Part shown: piece after piece, positions 8,017 through 16,438 of the stretch
Numbering within the stretch: position 1 is the first letter of the stretch
Layout of the letters: the number at the start of each line of letters is the position of its first letter
Source of the DNA: Microbacterium sp. Root53
GTDB lineage: Bacteria; Actinomycetota; Actinomycetes; Actinomycetales; Microbacteriaceae
DNA length: 64,000 bases
Assembly: GCF_001426925.1 (NCBI RefSeq)
Contig: NZ_LMFR01000001.1
Span: 238,946-302,945, forward strand
Reading direction: 5' to 3'
Notes under the pieces: model-generated
What the model was told of the DNA's origin: nothing
The model's input: only the letters and a program-made list of their open reading frames with translations
Databases searched by the model: none
Translations under genes and position numbers: made by a program

Positions 8017-9258
8017 CTAGCCGCGGGCGTCCGGCGCGAGGCCGCCGCCGGGCGCGGCCGGGGCGTCCCCGAAATCGGGGATCGTCAGGCGTTCTCCCCC
8101 GCGGAGGGCGGAGCGGTGGGCGACGATCCCGGGCAGCGTGTAGCGCGCGGCCTCCCACGCGTTCACCGGCGGCAGGGAGCGCGTCGAGACCGCGACCGCG
8201 AAGTCGTCGACCAGGTAGTGGTGGCTTCCCTCGTGCCCGCTCGGCAGGCGACGCAGCGCCTCTGGCAGCCGCGAGGCGTCGTGCACCGGGGCGAGTCCCG
8301 AGATGAATGCGTCGCGCAGCGCGGGATCCACGCCGGCGAGCGAGGGGTCGTCGGGCGACATGCTGGGCCGGGTCTCGAGAAGCGCCGTGACATCGGTGAA
8401 GCCCTGCTTGTCCTGCCACACCGCGGTCCGCACCAGCTGCTCGAAGCTCGCCTCGGTGCCGAAGTAGCGGAAGCGCGACTCGCGCAGGTGAGACGGATAG
8501 CCGACGCGGCGGAACTCGTTGATCCGCATGCTGCCGCCGCCCGCGAGCTCGAACAGGGCGCTGGCGTTCGAGAAGTCGTTGTCGAACATGCTGACCTCGC
8601 GGTCGAACACCCCGTCGCGGCGGTCGTCGCGCACGCCGATACAGCTCACGCTCACCGCGTGGCCGCCGATGGCGCCCAGCACGCCGCCGACTGAGTGGGT
8701 CGGGTAGAGCATGGGCGGGTAGCTCGCGGTGCGCTTCCACTCGGTGCCGCCGCTGAACTGATACGCGGCGTAGAAGCCGAGGTCCATGTCGTGCACGTAG
8801 TCGCCCTCGGCGTAGAAGATCCGCCCGAACGCGCCTTCGGCGCGACGCCCGCGCGCGTAGACGGTCGCGGGGTTGTAGTAGCTCGTCTCGCCCATCATGT
8901 AGGTCAGCCCCGTCTCCGAGACCGCCTGGATGATCGCGGCGATCTCCTCCTCGCTGACCGCCATGGGCACGGCCGAGTAGACGTGCTTGCCGGCGCGCAG
9001 CGCCTGCACCACGAGCGGCCCGTGGGTCCAGCGCTGGGTGAAGATCGCGATCGCATCGAGCGGTGACGCGAGCATCGCCGCGAAGTCGGGCATGGTCCCG
9101 GTGAGGCGCTCGCGCTCTGCGAGCGCAGCCGCGCGCTCGGGCAGGACATCGGTCACCCACACCTCCGAGACGAGCGGATGGGCGCGGAAGAGCTTCGCGA
9201 ACTGCCCGGAGAACTGTCCCGCGCCGACGATGCCGAGGGTGAAGGTCTGAGAGGTCAT
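8017..9258 (-). CDS. Gfo/Idh/MocA family oxidoreductase
   Basis: Predicted 413-residue NAD(P)-dependent oxidoreductase. The Rossmann motif is LGIVGAGQFSGQFAKLF, and the EKP-like region reads HVYSAVPMAVSEEE, where Glu-Lys-Pro is replaced by a divergent sequence. A conserved PTHSVGG and a C-terminal W-AARYTLPGI fit the family's substrate domain. A longer upstream frame exists, but ATG 9258 matches the family start and lies 6 bases past GACACT (9270-9265), with TTGACT 17 bases further: a leaderless promoter. It is divergent from the CUT1 ABC operon and precedes the LacI gene. A role in glycoside or sugar oxidation linked to that transporter is inference. Confidence 0.88.
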   Translation of the reverse strand: MTSQTFTLGIVGAGQFSGQFAKLFRAHPLVSEVWVTDVLPERAAALAERERLTGTMPDFAAMLASPLDAIAIFTQRWTHGPLVVQALRAGKHVYSAVPMAVSEEEIAAIIQAVSETGLTYMMGETSYYNPATVYARGRRAEGAFGRIFYAEGDYVHDMDLGFYAAYQFSGGTEWKRTASYPPMLYPTHSVGGVLGAIGGHAVSVSCIGVRDDRRDGVFDREVSMFDNDFSNASALFELAGGGSMRINEFRRVGYPSHLRESRFRYFGTEASFEQLVRTAVWQDKQGFTDVTALLETRPSMSPDDPSLAGVDPALRDAFISGLAPVHDASRLPEALRRLPSGHEGSHHYLVDDFAVAVSTRSLPPVNAWEAARYTLPGIVAHRSALRGGERLTIPDFGDAPAAPGGGLAPDARG

Positions 9259-9413
9259 GCGGGCAGTGTCCCAGTTTTGGTTACTCGAGTCAACGAACCG
9301 TGAGGTGCCAATCTCTGGCGAAATAATCCATCTGAATCGACTCTTGCCGGGATCTGGTAACTCGTGTAACTTCATCCGAAACCCGGCCCATCCCACCACG
9401 ACGGAGTAGGAAG
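9259..9413. promoter_or_regulatory. Divergent promoters with paired GTWACTCGWGT operators
   Basis: Two related inverted-repeat sequences are present: GTTACTCGAGTCAAC at 9280-9294 and GTAACTCGTGTAAC at 9357-9370. The first overlaps the -35 (TTGACT) of the minus-strand oxidoreductase promoter. The second lies between TTGCCG (9344-9349) and TAACTT (9367-9372), a 17-base-spaced plus-strand promoter for the ABC operon. The placement is what a repressor controlling both directions would need. Confidence 0.65.
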
Positions 9414-10349
9414 ATGGCAACGACGACGATCGTCCTCGGCCGCAGAGGCGCGCTGCGCGACGGTGGCGCGCGACTGCGCACCGGGCGCAGCGACTTGCGG
9501 ATCGCGCTGCTGTTCGTGGCGCCCGCGCTGCTCGGCCTCATCGCGTTCTACATCGTGCCGACCGTGCGCGGTCTGTACCTGAGCTTCACCGAGTACAGCA
9601 TCCTCGGCAGCCCCGAGTGGGTCGGGGCGGACAACTACCAGCGACTGCTCGCGGACCCCCTCTTCTGGAACGCCCTCGTGGTGACGATCCAGTACGTGCT
9701 CATCAACATCGTGCTGCAGACGGCGGTCGCGCTCGGACTCGCCCTCCTGATGCACCGGGTGGCGCACTCCACGGTCATCCGCGGAATGCTGCTGATGCCC
9801 TACCTCATGGCGAACGTCATCGCGGCGCTGCTGTGGTTCTGGATGCTCGACTACAACATCGGGGTCGTCAACCAGCTGATCGACGGCCTCGGGCTCCCGC
9901 GGGTCGCGTTCTTCGGCTCGCAGGAGTGGGCCATCCCGACCCAGGCGCTCATCAACACCTGGCGGCACATGGGCTACGTCGCTCTGCTGATCTTCGCGGG
10001 CCTCCAGGCGATCCCCGAGACCGTGTACGAGGCCGCGAACCTCGATGGCGCGAACCCGTTCCAGCAGTTCACCCGCATCACCCTGCCGCTGCTGCGCCCC
10101 GTGCTCGCGCTCGTGCTGATCCTCACCGTGACGGGGTCGTTCCAGGTCTTCGACACGGTCGCGGTGACCACGCAGGGCGGGCCCGTGAACGCCAGCCGGG
10201 TGCTGCAGTTCTACATCTGGCAGAAGGCGTTCGCCGAGCAGGAGTTCGGCTACGGCTCCGCGATCGCCGTCGTGCTGTTCCTCATCCTCGCGATCGTCGC
10301 CTTCATCCAGATGAGGGTGCTGCGCGGCAACGAGTCGGATCTGGCGTAA
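9414..10349 (+). CDS. Carbohydrate ABC transporter permease (MalF/UgpA type)
   Basis: Predicted 311-residue membrane permease of a CUT1 importer, with about six membrane segments starting at RIALLFVAPALLGLIAFYIV. The EAA loop that contacts the ATPase is EAANLDGANPFQQFTRITLP near residue 205. The ATG at 9414 follows GGAG. It is the first gene of a permease-permease-binding protein-glycosidase operon; as is common for CUT1 systems in actinobacteria, no ATPase gene is present and a shared MsiK-like ATPase elsewhere is expected. The downstream alpha-galactosidase suggests raffinose, melibiose or related galactosides as substrate. Confidence 0.94.
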   Translation: MATTTIVLGRRGALRDGGARLRTGRSDLRIALLFVAPALLGLIAFYIVPTVRGLYLSFTEYSILGSPEWVGADNYQRLLADPLFWNALVVTIQYVLINIVLQTAVALGLALLMHRVAHSTVIRGMLLMPYLMANVIAALLWFWMLDYNIGVVNQLIDGLGLPRVAFFGSQEWAIPTQALINTWRHMGYVALLIFAGLQAIPETVYEAANLDGANPFQQFTRITLPLLRPVLALVLILTVTGSFQVFDTVAVTTQGGPVNASRVLQFYIWQKAFAEQEFGYGSAIAVVLFLILAIVAFIQMRVLRGNESDLA

Positions 10350-10359
10350 GGAGCCCGAG

Positions 10360-11280
10360 ATGTCCGAGACCCGAGCCCTCCTCACCGCCGCCCGCCGCCG
10401 GCCCCGCCGGTTCCAGTGGCGCCTCGTGTTCCCGTGGATCCTGGTGACGCTCGCCGTCGCCGTGAGCGTCCTGCCGTTCTACTGGGTGCTGCGCACCGCG
10501 CTGTCCACCAACAGCATGCTCGCGTCCCACTCGGGGAGCCTGCTGCCCGCCGGCTTCAACCTCGGGGCGTTCGCCCGGGTGTTCGGCCTGCAGTCGCCCG
10601 CCGAGGCCATCGCCCAGGGCGGCTCGGGTGCCTCGATCAGCTTCTGGACCTACCTGCTCAACTCGGCCGTGTTCGCGACGGCCACCACCGTGTGCGCGGT
10701 GTTCTTCAGCTCGATGGCGGCCTACGCATTCGCGCGGCTGCGTTGGAAGGGGCGCGACAAGGTGTTCGGCCTGTTCCTGGCCACCGTCCTCATCCCTCCG
10801 ATCTTCACGGCGCTGCCGAACTTCCTGCTCGTGCGCAATCTCGGCCTGCTCAACACGATGCTCGGCATGGTGCTGCCTTACCTCTTCATGACGCCGTTCG
10901 CGATCTTCTTCATGCGGCAGTTCTTCCTGAACATGTCGCGCGAGGTCGAGGAGGCGGCGATGCTCGACGGCGCGAAGCACTGGCGCATCTTCTTCCAGGT
11001 CGTGCTCCCCAACGCGGCCGCCCCGCTGGCGACGCTGGCCCTGCTCACCTTCATGACGCAGTGGAACGAGTACTTCTGGCCGCTGCTGGTCGCGTCGGAC
11101 GACAGCACGCGCGTGCTGACGGTCGGGCTCGGCGTCTTCAAATCGCAGGCGCCGCAGGGCGCACCCGACTGGTCGGGACTCATGGCCGCCACGCTCGTGT
11201 CCGCCCTGCCCGTCCTCATCCTGTTCGCGATCTTCGGCAAGCGGATCGTGAATTCCATCGGCTTCACCGGCACCAAGTGA
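10360..11280 (+). CDS. Carbohydrate ABC transporter permease (MalG/UgpE type)
   Basis: Predicted 306-residue second permease of the CUT1 importer. It has about six membrane segments, the first being WILVTLAVAVSVLPFYWVLR. The EAA loop reads EVEEAAMLDGAKHWRIFFQV, and the protein ends in a family-typical FGKRIVNSIGFTGTK. It begins 10 bases after the first permease, with GGAG upstream of the ATG at 10360, and is followed 22 bases later by the binding-protein gene. The two permeases should form a heterodimer. Confidence 0.94.
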   Translation: MSETRALLTAARRRPRRFQWRLVFPWILVTLAVAVSVLPFYWVLRTALSTNSMLASHSGSLLPAGFNLGAFARVFGLQSPAEAIAQGGSGASISFWTYLLNSAVFATATTVCAVFFSSMAAYAFARLRWKGRDKVFGLFLATVLIPPIFTALPNFLLVRNLGLLNTMLGMVLPYLFMTPFAIFFMRQFFLNMSREVEEAAMLDGAKHWRIFFQVVLPNAAAPLATLALLTFMTQWNEYFWPLLVASDDSTRVLTVGLGVFKSQAPQGAPDWSGLMAATLVSALPVLILFAIFGKRIVNSIGFTGTK

Positions 11281-11302
11281 TCTCTCGGAAGGAGAACAAC
11301 CC

Positions 11303-12631
11303 ATGAAGAAGAAGGCACTCGGAGCGACGGCGCTCCTCGGCGCATCCGCTCTCGCGCTCACGGCCTGCAGCGGCGCGGCCGGCTCCGGCGGCGGCAGCGG
11401 CACCATCGACTACTGGCTGTGGGACGCCAACCAGCTTCCCGCGTACCAGCAGTGCGCGGAGGACTTCAACGCGTCGCAGGACGACGTCCAGGTCAAGGTG
11501 ACCCAGACGGGCTGGGACGACTACTGGAGCAAGCTCACGAACGGGATGGCGTCCGGCACCGCCCCGGATGTCTTCACGGACCACCTGAGCAAGTACCCGG
11601 ACTTCGTCAAGACGGACCAGCTGCTCTCGCTCGACGATCTCGACGCCGACACCTCCATCTACAACGAGGGCCTCGCGGACCTGTGGGTCGGCCAGGACGG
11701 CAAGCGCTACGGCCTGCCGAAGGACTGGGACACGGTCGCGCTGTTCTACAACACGGCGATGACCGACGAAGCGGGCATCACGGCGGAGCAGATGGCGTCG
11801 CTCGAGTGGAACCCCGAGGATGGCGGCACCTACGAGGACGTCATCGCGCACCTCACGGTCGACGAGAACGGCGTGCGCGGCGACGAGCCCGGGTTCGACA
11901 AGGACAACGTGGCGGTCTACGGCCTCGGCCTGAACGGCTCCGGCGAGGGCATGGGGCAGACGGAGTGGTCGTTCCTGACCGCGACACTCGGATGGACGCA
12001 CACGGATAAGAACCCATGGGGCACGCACTACAACTACGACCAGCCCGAGTTCCAGGACACCATGGCGTGGTGGGCGTCGCTCATCGAGAAGGGCTACGTC
12101 CCGCCGCTCGAGACGACCGTGGGCGCATCCGTCTCCGACAACTTCGGCGCCGGCAAGGCCGCGATCAATGTGCACGGCTCCTGGATGATCGGGCAGTACA
12201 CCGGCTACGACGGCATCGAGGTGGGCATCGCGCCGACGCCGGTCGGCCCGTCGGGTGAGCGGGCCTCGATGTTCAACGGCCTCGCCGACTCCATCTGGGC
12301 CGGCACAGACAACCCGGAGGGCTCGCTCGCCTGGGTCGAGTACCTCGCGTCGACCGACTGCCAGGACGTCGTCGCCGACCACGCCGTGGTGTTCCCCGCG
12401 ATCACCTCGTCGAGCGAGCGTGCCGCGGAGGCCTTCGCAGCCAAGGGCGTCGACGTCTCCGCCTTCACGGTCCACGTCGAGGAGGGCACCACGTTTCTGT
12501 TCCCGATCGCCGAGAACGCCGCGAAGGTCGTCGGCATCATGAAGCCCGCGTCCGACGCGGTGCTGGCCGGCACCGCGCCCGTGAGCTCCTTCGATCAGGC
12601 GAACGAGCAGGTCAACGCGCTGTTCCAGTAG
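11303..12631 (+). CDS. Carbohydrate ABC transporter substrate-binding lipoprotein (CUT1)
   Basis: Predicted 442-residue extracellular solute-binding protein of family 1, anchored as a lipoprotein. The signal is MKKKALGATALLGASALALTAC with lipobox LTAC at residue 22, then a Gly/Ser linker. The mature part has typical features: INYWLW-like IDYWLWDANQ, PDVFTDHLSKYPDFV, GLPKDWDTVALFYN and a C-terminal KVVGIMKPASDAVL. GGAAGGAG precedes the ATG at 11303. A perfect hairpin lies directly after its stop and before the alpha-galactosidase gene, which may raise its level over the downstream gene. Confidence 0.94.
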   Translation: MKKKALGATALLGASALALTACSGAAGSGGGSGTIDYWLWDANQLPAYQQCAEDFNASQDDVQVKVTQTGWDDYWSKLTNGMASGTAPDVFTDHLSKYPDFVKTDQLLSLDDLDADTSIYNEGLADLWVGQDGKRYGLPKDWDTVALFYNTAMTDEAGITAEQMASLEWNPEDGGTYEDVIAHLTVDENGVRGDEPGFDKDNVAVYGLGLNGSGEGMGQTEWSFLTATLGWTHTDKNPWGTHYNYDQPEFQDTMAWWASLIEKGYVPPLETTVGASVSDNFGAGKAAINVHGSWMIGQYTGYDGIEVGIAPTPVGPSGERASMFNGLADSIWAGTDNPEGSLAWVEYLASTDCQDVVADHAVVFPAITSSSERAAEAFAAKGVDVSAFTVHVEEGTTFLFPIAENAAKVVGIMKPASDAVLAGTAPVSSFDQANEQVNALFQ

Positions 12632-12645
12632 TCGCGGGCACCCCC

Positions 12646-12673
12646 GCGGGGCCCGGCCTGTGCCGGGCCCCGC
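12646..12673 (+). terminator. Intra-operon hairpin after the CUT1 binding-protein gene
   Basis: A perfect inverted repeat of GCGGGGCCCGGC (12646-12657) and its complement (12662-12673) with loop CTGT follows the binding-protein stop. It is a candidate partial terminator or 3'-stabilising stem, in the same relative position as the hairpin at 1969-2002. Confidence 0.7.
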
Positions 12674-12712
12674 GCTGCGACATCCGCCCCCCAGAGACGA
12701 AAGCGAACGTCC

Positions 12713-14881
12713 ATGTCACCCCTTCACCTCCGCGCCGCCGGCGTGAGCGTGCTCATCGCCTTCCGATCGGGGGAGGCGGCGATCGTCCACTGGGGCGCCG
12801 ACCTCGGCGCCGACGTGCCGGACCTGGAGCTGCTCACCGATCCGATCCCGCACTCCGCGTTCGACGTCCCGGTGGTCGCCGGCCTGCTGCCGCAGGCGTC
12901 GTCCGGCTGGCTCGGTCGCCCCGGTCTGCGCGGCAGCCGCGTGATCGACGGCCCCGGGCGGGACTTCTCGCCCGCGATGCGCGTGGTCTCGGCGACCGCC
13001 GCGGACGGCCTGGCCGAGATCGTGCAGCAGGACGCGGATGCCGGACTCCAGGTGACGTCGCGGCTGGTGCTGCATCCGTCCGGGCTGCTCGAGGCGCGCA
13101 ACACGCTGCGCAACACCGGCCGGGGCGATTACCAGCTCGACCAGCTCGCGGTCGTCCTGCCCGTCCCCGCGCACGCCGCCGAACTCCTCGACCTCACGGG
13201 CCGCTGGTGCCGCGAGAACCACCCGCAGCGCCAGGACATCCGGCGCGGCACATGGGTGCGCACCGGGCGGCACGGCCGCACCGGGCACGACTCGTCGCTG
13301 CTGTTCGCCGCCGGCTCCCGCGGCTTCGGCAACCGCCACGGCAGCGTGTGGGGCACCCACCTCGCGTGGTCGGGCGACCATGAGCTGTTCTTCGACGCGC
13401 TCGCCGACGGCCGCCACACGATCGGAGCGGCCGAGCTGCTCGGATCCGGAGAGGTCGTGCTGGCGCCGGGGGAGGAGTACGCCACTCCGGCGCTGTACGC
13501 GTCGTTCTCAGCCGAAGGGATCGACGGCGTGAGTGCGCGCTTCCACGACTGGTTCCGCGCGCGCCCCCAGCACGTGGACGTGGATGGCGTGCGCCCGCGG
13601 CCGGTCGTCCTCAACACCTGGGAGGCGGTCTACTTCGACCACCGCATCGAGCCGCTCATCGAGCTGGCCGACGCGGCCGCGGCGATCGGGGTGGAGCGCT
13701 TCGTGCTCGACGACGGCTGGTTCCGCGGGCGCCGCGACGACACGGCCGGTCTCGGCGACTGGTACGTCGACGAGGCGCTCTGGCCCGAGGGTCTCACGCC
13801 GCTCATCGAGGCCGTGACCTCGCGCGGCATGGAGTTCGGGCTCTGGGTGGAGCCCGAGATGGTGAACCTGGACTCGGACGTCGTGCGCAGCCATCCGGAG
13901 TGGATCGTGGGTCCGGATGCCCGGTCGCTCGCCGAGGGTGGCCGTCTGCCGCTCGAGTGGCGGCACCAGCACGTGATCGACCTCGTGAACCCCGAGGCCT
14001 GGCAGTACGTGTTCGAGCGCCTCGATCACCTGCTGCGCGAGAACGACATCTCCTACCTGAAGTGGGACCAGAACCGCGACCTGCCCGAGCATGGGCGCGA
14101 TGGCCGGCCCTCCGTCCATGCCCAGACGCTGGCGGCCTACCGTCTGTTCGCGGCGCTGAAGCAGGCACACCCGGGCGTCGAGATCGAGTCGTGCTCGTCG
14201 GGCGGGGCGCGGGTCGACCTCGGCATCCTGGAGCACACCGATCGGGTGTGGGCGTCGGACTGCAACGACGCGCTCGAGCGGCAGACGATCCAGCGGTGGA
14301 CACAGGCCGTGCTGCCCCCCGAGCTAGTCGGAGCGCACGTGGGGCCCACGCACTCGCACACCACCGGGCGCGTGCACGACATCATGTTCCGCGTCGTGAC
14401 CGCCCTGTTCGGTCACTTCGGCATCGAGTGGGACATCCGGCAGGCATCTGAGCGAGAGCGGGACGTGCTGCGGCGCGGCATCGAGACGTACAAAAGATTC
14501 CGCGGTCTGATCCACAGCGGGCGCCGCGTGAACGCGGACGTCGTGGAGCCGGCCCTGAGCGTGCACGGAGTCGTCGGTGCGGATGAGGCGCTGTTCGCCG
14601 TCGTGATGCAGGCGACCCCGGTCGCCGAGGTGACCGGGCGGCTTCGCGTGCCCGGGCTCAACGCGGATCGCACCTACCGCGTCGCGCCGCTGATGCCCAC
14701 GGTCGCGGACTTCCCGCGGACGACCGAGGGCGATGCGATCAGCCCGTTCGTGCAGATCGCCGGTCCGCGGTGGTTCGACGAGGGCCTGACCTCGACGGGA
14801 CGCTTCCTCGCGGAGGTCGGTCTGCCGATGCCGGTGCTGCGCCCCGAGCAGGCGGTCCTGCTGCACTTCGCGCGGGTGTGA
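12713..14881 (+). CDS. Alpha-galactosidase (glycoside hydrolase family 36)
   Basis: Predicted 722-residue cytoplasmic enzyme that hydrolyses terminal alpha-1,6-linked galactose from melibiose, raffinose and similar sugars. No signal peptide is visible. The N-terminal beta-sandwich is followed by the catalytic barrel, with the nucleophile Asp in YLKWDQNRD and the acid/base Asp in VWASDCNDALERQ; other family motifs are LDDGWF, EFGLWVEPEMVN and SCSSGGARVDLG. Length fits the long GH36 group (about 720). It follows the CUT1 transporter after an 82-base gap with a hairpin, so imported galactosides are probably cleaved by it. The ribosome-binding site before the ATG at 12713 is weak. Confidence 0.95.
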   Translation: MSPLHLRAAGVSVLIAFRSGEAAIVHWGADLGADVPDLELLTDPIPHSAFDVPVVAGLLPQASSGWLGRPGLRGSRVIDGPGRDFSPAMRVVSATAADGLAEIVQQDADAGLQVTSRLVLHPSGLLEARNTLRNTGRGDYQLDQLAVVLPVPAHAAELLDLTGRWCRENHPQRQDIRRGTWVRTGRHGRTGHDSSLLFAAGSRGFGNRHGSVWGTHLAWSGDHELFFDALADGRHTIGAAELLGSGEVVLAPGEEYATPALYASFSAEGIDGVSARFHDWFRARPQHVDVDGVRPRPVVLNTWEAVYFDHRIEPLIELADAAAAIGVERFVLDDGWFRGRRDDTAGLGDWYVDEALWPEGLTPLIEAVTSRGMEFGLWVEPEMVNLDSDVVRSHPEWIVGPDARSLAEGGRLPLEWRHQHVIDLVNPEAWQYVFERLDHLLRENDISYLKWDQNRDLPEHGRDGRPSVHAQTLAAYRLFAALKQAHPGVEIESCSSGGARVDLGILEHTDRVWASDCNDALERQTIQRWTQAVLPPELVGAHVGPTHSHTTGRVHDIMFRVVTALFGHFGIEWDIRQASERERDVLRRGIETYKRFRGLIHSGRRVNADVVEPALSVHGVVGADEALFAVVMQATPVAEVTGRLRVPGLNADRTYRVAPLMPTVADFPRTTEGDAISPFVQIAGPRWFDEGLTSTGRFLAEVGLPMPVLRPEQAVLLHFARV

Positions 14882-14900
14882 GCGGCGTCCGGCCGGCGCG

Positions 14901-14938
14901 TTGTGGTCGATGCATCCATATGACAGAATGTCCGGACA
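14901..14938 (+). promoter_or_regulatory. Putative promoter and palindromic operator of the tautomerase gene
   Basis: TTGTGG (14901-14906) and CAGAAT (14924-14929) are 17 bases apart. The perfect palindrome TGTCCGGACA (14929-14938) overlaps the expected transcription start. The stretch around it shares 16 of 19 bases with the plus-strand sequence around 6985, upstream of the isomerase gene. Confidence 0.5.
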
Positions 14939-14966
14939 AAGTACATTCCGACATTGGAGCCCGCCC

Positions 14967-15362
14967 ATGCCCCTCGTCCGCATCGACCACAGTGACTCCC
15001 GCGCAAACTCGACCGAGATCGCCGCGGCCGTGTACGACGCCATCGTGTCGGTCTACGGCATCCCCGAGCGGGACCGCTTCCAGGTGATCACCGCCCGCCC
15101 GGCCGCGACCATCGTGGCCGAGGACGCGGGACTCGGCTTCGAGCGCACGGACCCGGTGGTCATCCAGATCTTCACGCAGCGGGGTCGCAGCGACGAGCAG
15201 AAGCAGAAGCTGTACGCGGCGATCGCCGAGTCTCTGGGCGGTGTCGGCGTGGAATCGCAGGATGTCTTCATCGGCTACGTCGAGAACGGCCCGCAGGATT
15301 GGAGCTTCGGCTTCGGCCGCGCGCAGTACCTGACGGGCGAGCTGGCGGTGCCGCGCGCCTGA
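14967..15362 (+). CDS. Tautomerase family protein (4-oxalocrotonate tautomerase-like)
   Basis: Predicted 131-residue small enzyme. The start ATG at 14967 is directly followed by a Pro codon, giving the N-terminal proline that acts as the catalytic base in the tautomerase superfamily (MPLVRIDHSD). The length of about 130 fits the fused-repeat MSAD/cis-CaaD-like or YusQ-like group rather than the 62-residue 4-OT subunit. FTQRGRSDEQKQKLYAAIAE is the typical second half. An upstream in-frame start exists but would bury the proline; GGAG is 8 bases before 14967. Substrate unknown. It may share a regulator with the sugar genes because of the palindrome at 14929. Confidence 0.85.
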   Translation: MPLVRIDHSDSRANSTEIAAAVYDAIVSVYGIPERDRFQVITARPAATIVAEDAGLGFERTDPVVIQIFTQRGRSDEQKQKLYAAIAESLGGVGVESQDVFIGYVENGPQDWSFGFGRAQYLTGELAVPRA

Positions 15363-15698
15363 GCGCGGTGGCGAGACCGCAGATCGCCGCCGACACCGCA
15401 GATCGCCGTCGAGACCGCCGTCGGCGACGCCGGTCTCGACGCGGATGTGAGGTCTCGCGGCTGCGACCGGCCGCGAGCCGCGGAATCACGCGGATCGCGG
15501 CCGAGATCGTTCACTTCTGTCACATCCGTCACATTCGGGGGCGACACGCCGTCCGAATCGCCCGAAGAACCGCGGGAATCCGCGGAATTCCGGGCCGCGT
15601 TGGTACTGTCGAGCCGCGGTCGAACGACCGCCCGGCGGCATCCGTCGCCGGTCCATTGATCACAATGCGGCGTCCTGGTGGCGCCGCTGGAGGATGAC
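15363..15698. other. 336-base intergenic region with short tandem repeats
   Basis: No gene is supported here. About 2.5 copies of a 19-base repeat built on GACCGCAGATCGCC run from 15373 to about 15420. A 9-base tandem repeat GTCACATYC lies at 15519-15536. TACTGT at 15604-15609 is a plausible -10 for the HU gene, leaving a leader of about 85 bases. The -35 is not clear. Confidence 0.5.
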
Positions 15699-15986
15699 AT
15701 GGCCGACAAGTCCATCACCAAGACCGAGCTCGTCGCGAGCATCGCCAGCGCCACCGGTCAGAGCCAGGCCGCCGTCTCGGGCGTTCTCGACGCCCTGTTC
15801 ACCACGGTTTCCGAGGCCGTCGCCAAGGGCGCGAAGGTCTCGATCCCCGGCTGGATCGCCTTCGAGCAGGTCGAGACCGCCGCGCGCACGGGCCGCAACC
15901 CGCAGACCGGCGAGGAGATCAAGATCCCGGCCGGCAAGCGCGTCAAGGTGACCGCCGGTTCGAAGCTGAAGGCCGCCGGCAAGTAA
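15699..15986 (+). CDS. HU family DNA-binding protein
   Basis: Predicted 95-residue histone-like nucleoid protein that binds and bends DNA as a dimer. The start MADKSITKTELVASIASAT matches the family N-terminal helices, and RTGRNPQTGEEIKIPAGKRV is the DNA-binding beta-arm, with the conserved Pro at its tip. It lacks the long Lys/Ala-rich tail seen in mycobacterial HupB. GGAGG lies 5 bases before the ATG at 15699; a GTG 21 bases upstream is less likely. A strong terminator follows at once. Confidence 0.95.
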   Translation: MADKSITKTELVASIASATGQSQAAVSGVLDALFTTVSEAVAKGAKVSIPGWIAFEQVETAARTGRNPQTGEEIKIPAGKRVKVTAGSKLKAAGK

Positions 15987-15996
15987 GCAGCCGCAT

Positions 15997-16038
15997 CGAG
16001 AAGGGGATGCCTCCCGCTACGGAGGCATCCCCTTCTCG
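15997..16038. terminator. Rho-independent terminator after the HU gene
   Basis: A perfect stem with 18-bp arms (15997-16014 and 16021-16038) and a 6-base loop lies between convergent genes (HU and the DUF6458 protein). It probably acts in both directions. Confidence 0.9.
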
Positions 16039-16077
16039 TGTCTCTGGGCGCCCGGCGCGCGGCCGGGCGCGAACGGA

Positions 16078-16329
16078 TCACAGCGGGTCGACGTCGGTGC
16101 GTCGCTCGGTCACCTGCTGCGAGGTCCCTGCGTCACCCACGGTGCGGGTGCGCTCCACGGCGGAGCGGCGGCGGGTCAGCAGCACGATGCCGACGATGAA
16201 GACGACCACCCCTGCCCCCATCAGCAGGTAGCCGATGAAGTCGTCGTTGACGGCCGGGATGTCGAGCTCCAGGCCGAACGCGAGGATGGCGCCGATGACG
16301 AACAGCACTACTCCGGTTCCGATACTCAT
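16078..16329 (-). CDS. DUF6458-like small membrane protein
   Basis: Predicted 83-residue protein with two membrane segments, TGVVLFVIGAILAFGLELDI and FIGYLLMGAGVVVFIVGIVL, followed by a charged LTRRRSAVERTR tail. The pattern MSIGTG..LF..GAILAF fits the actinobacterial DUF6458 family, of unknown function. The ATG at 16329 matches the family start; a longer frame to 16377 is possible but adds 16 atypical residues. No role can be assigned from context. Confidence 0.8.
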   Translation of the reverse strand: MSIGTGVVLFVIGAILAFGLELDIPAVNDDFIGYLLMGAGVVVFIVGIVLLTRRRSAVERTRTVGDAGTSQQVTERRTDVDPL

Positions 16330-16438
16330 GCCCGTCACGTTACGGGCGCTGCTATTCCCGGTGAATGGGGTTGACAAGCGCTGTCGGAGCCGGATCGCTC
16401 CCAGCCGACGCCACGCTCGGACGACCTAGGCTGGACGG

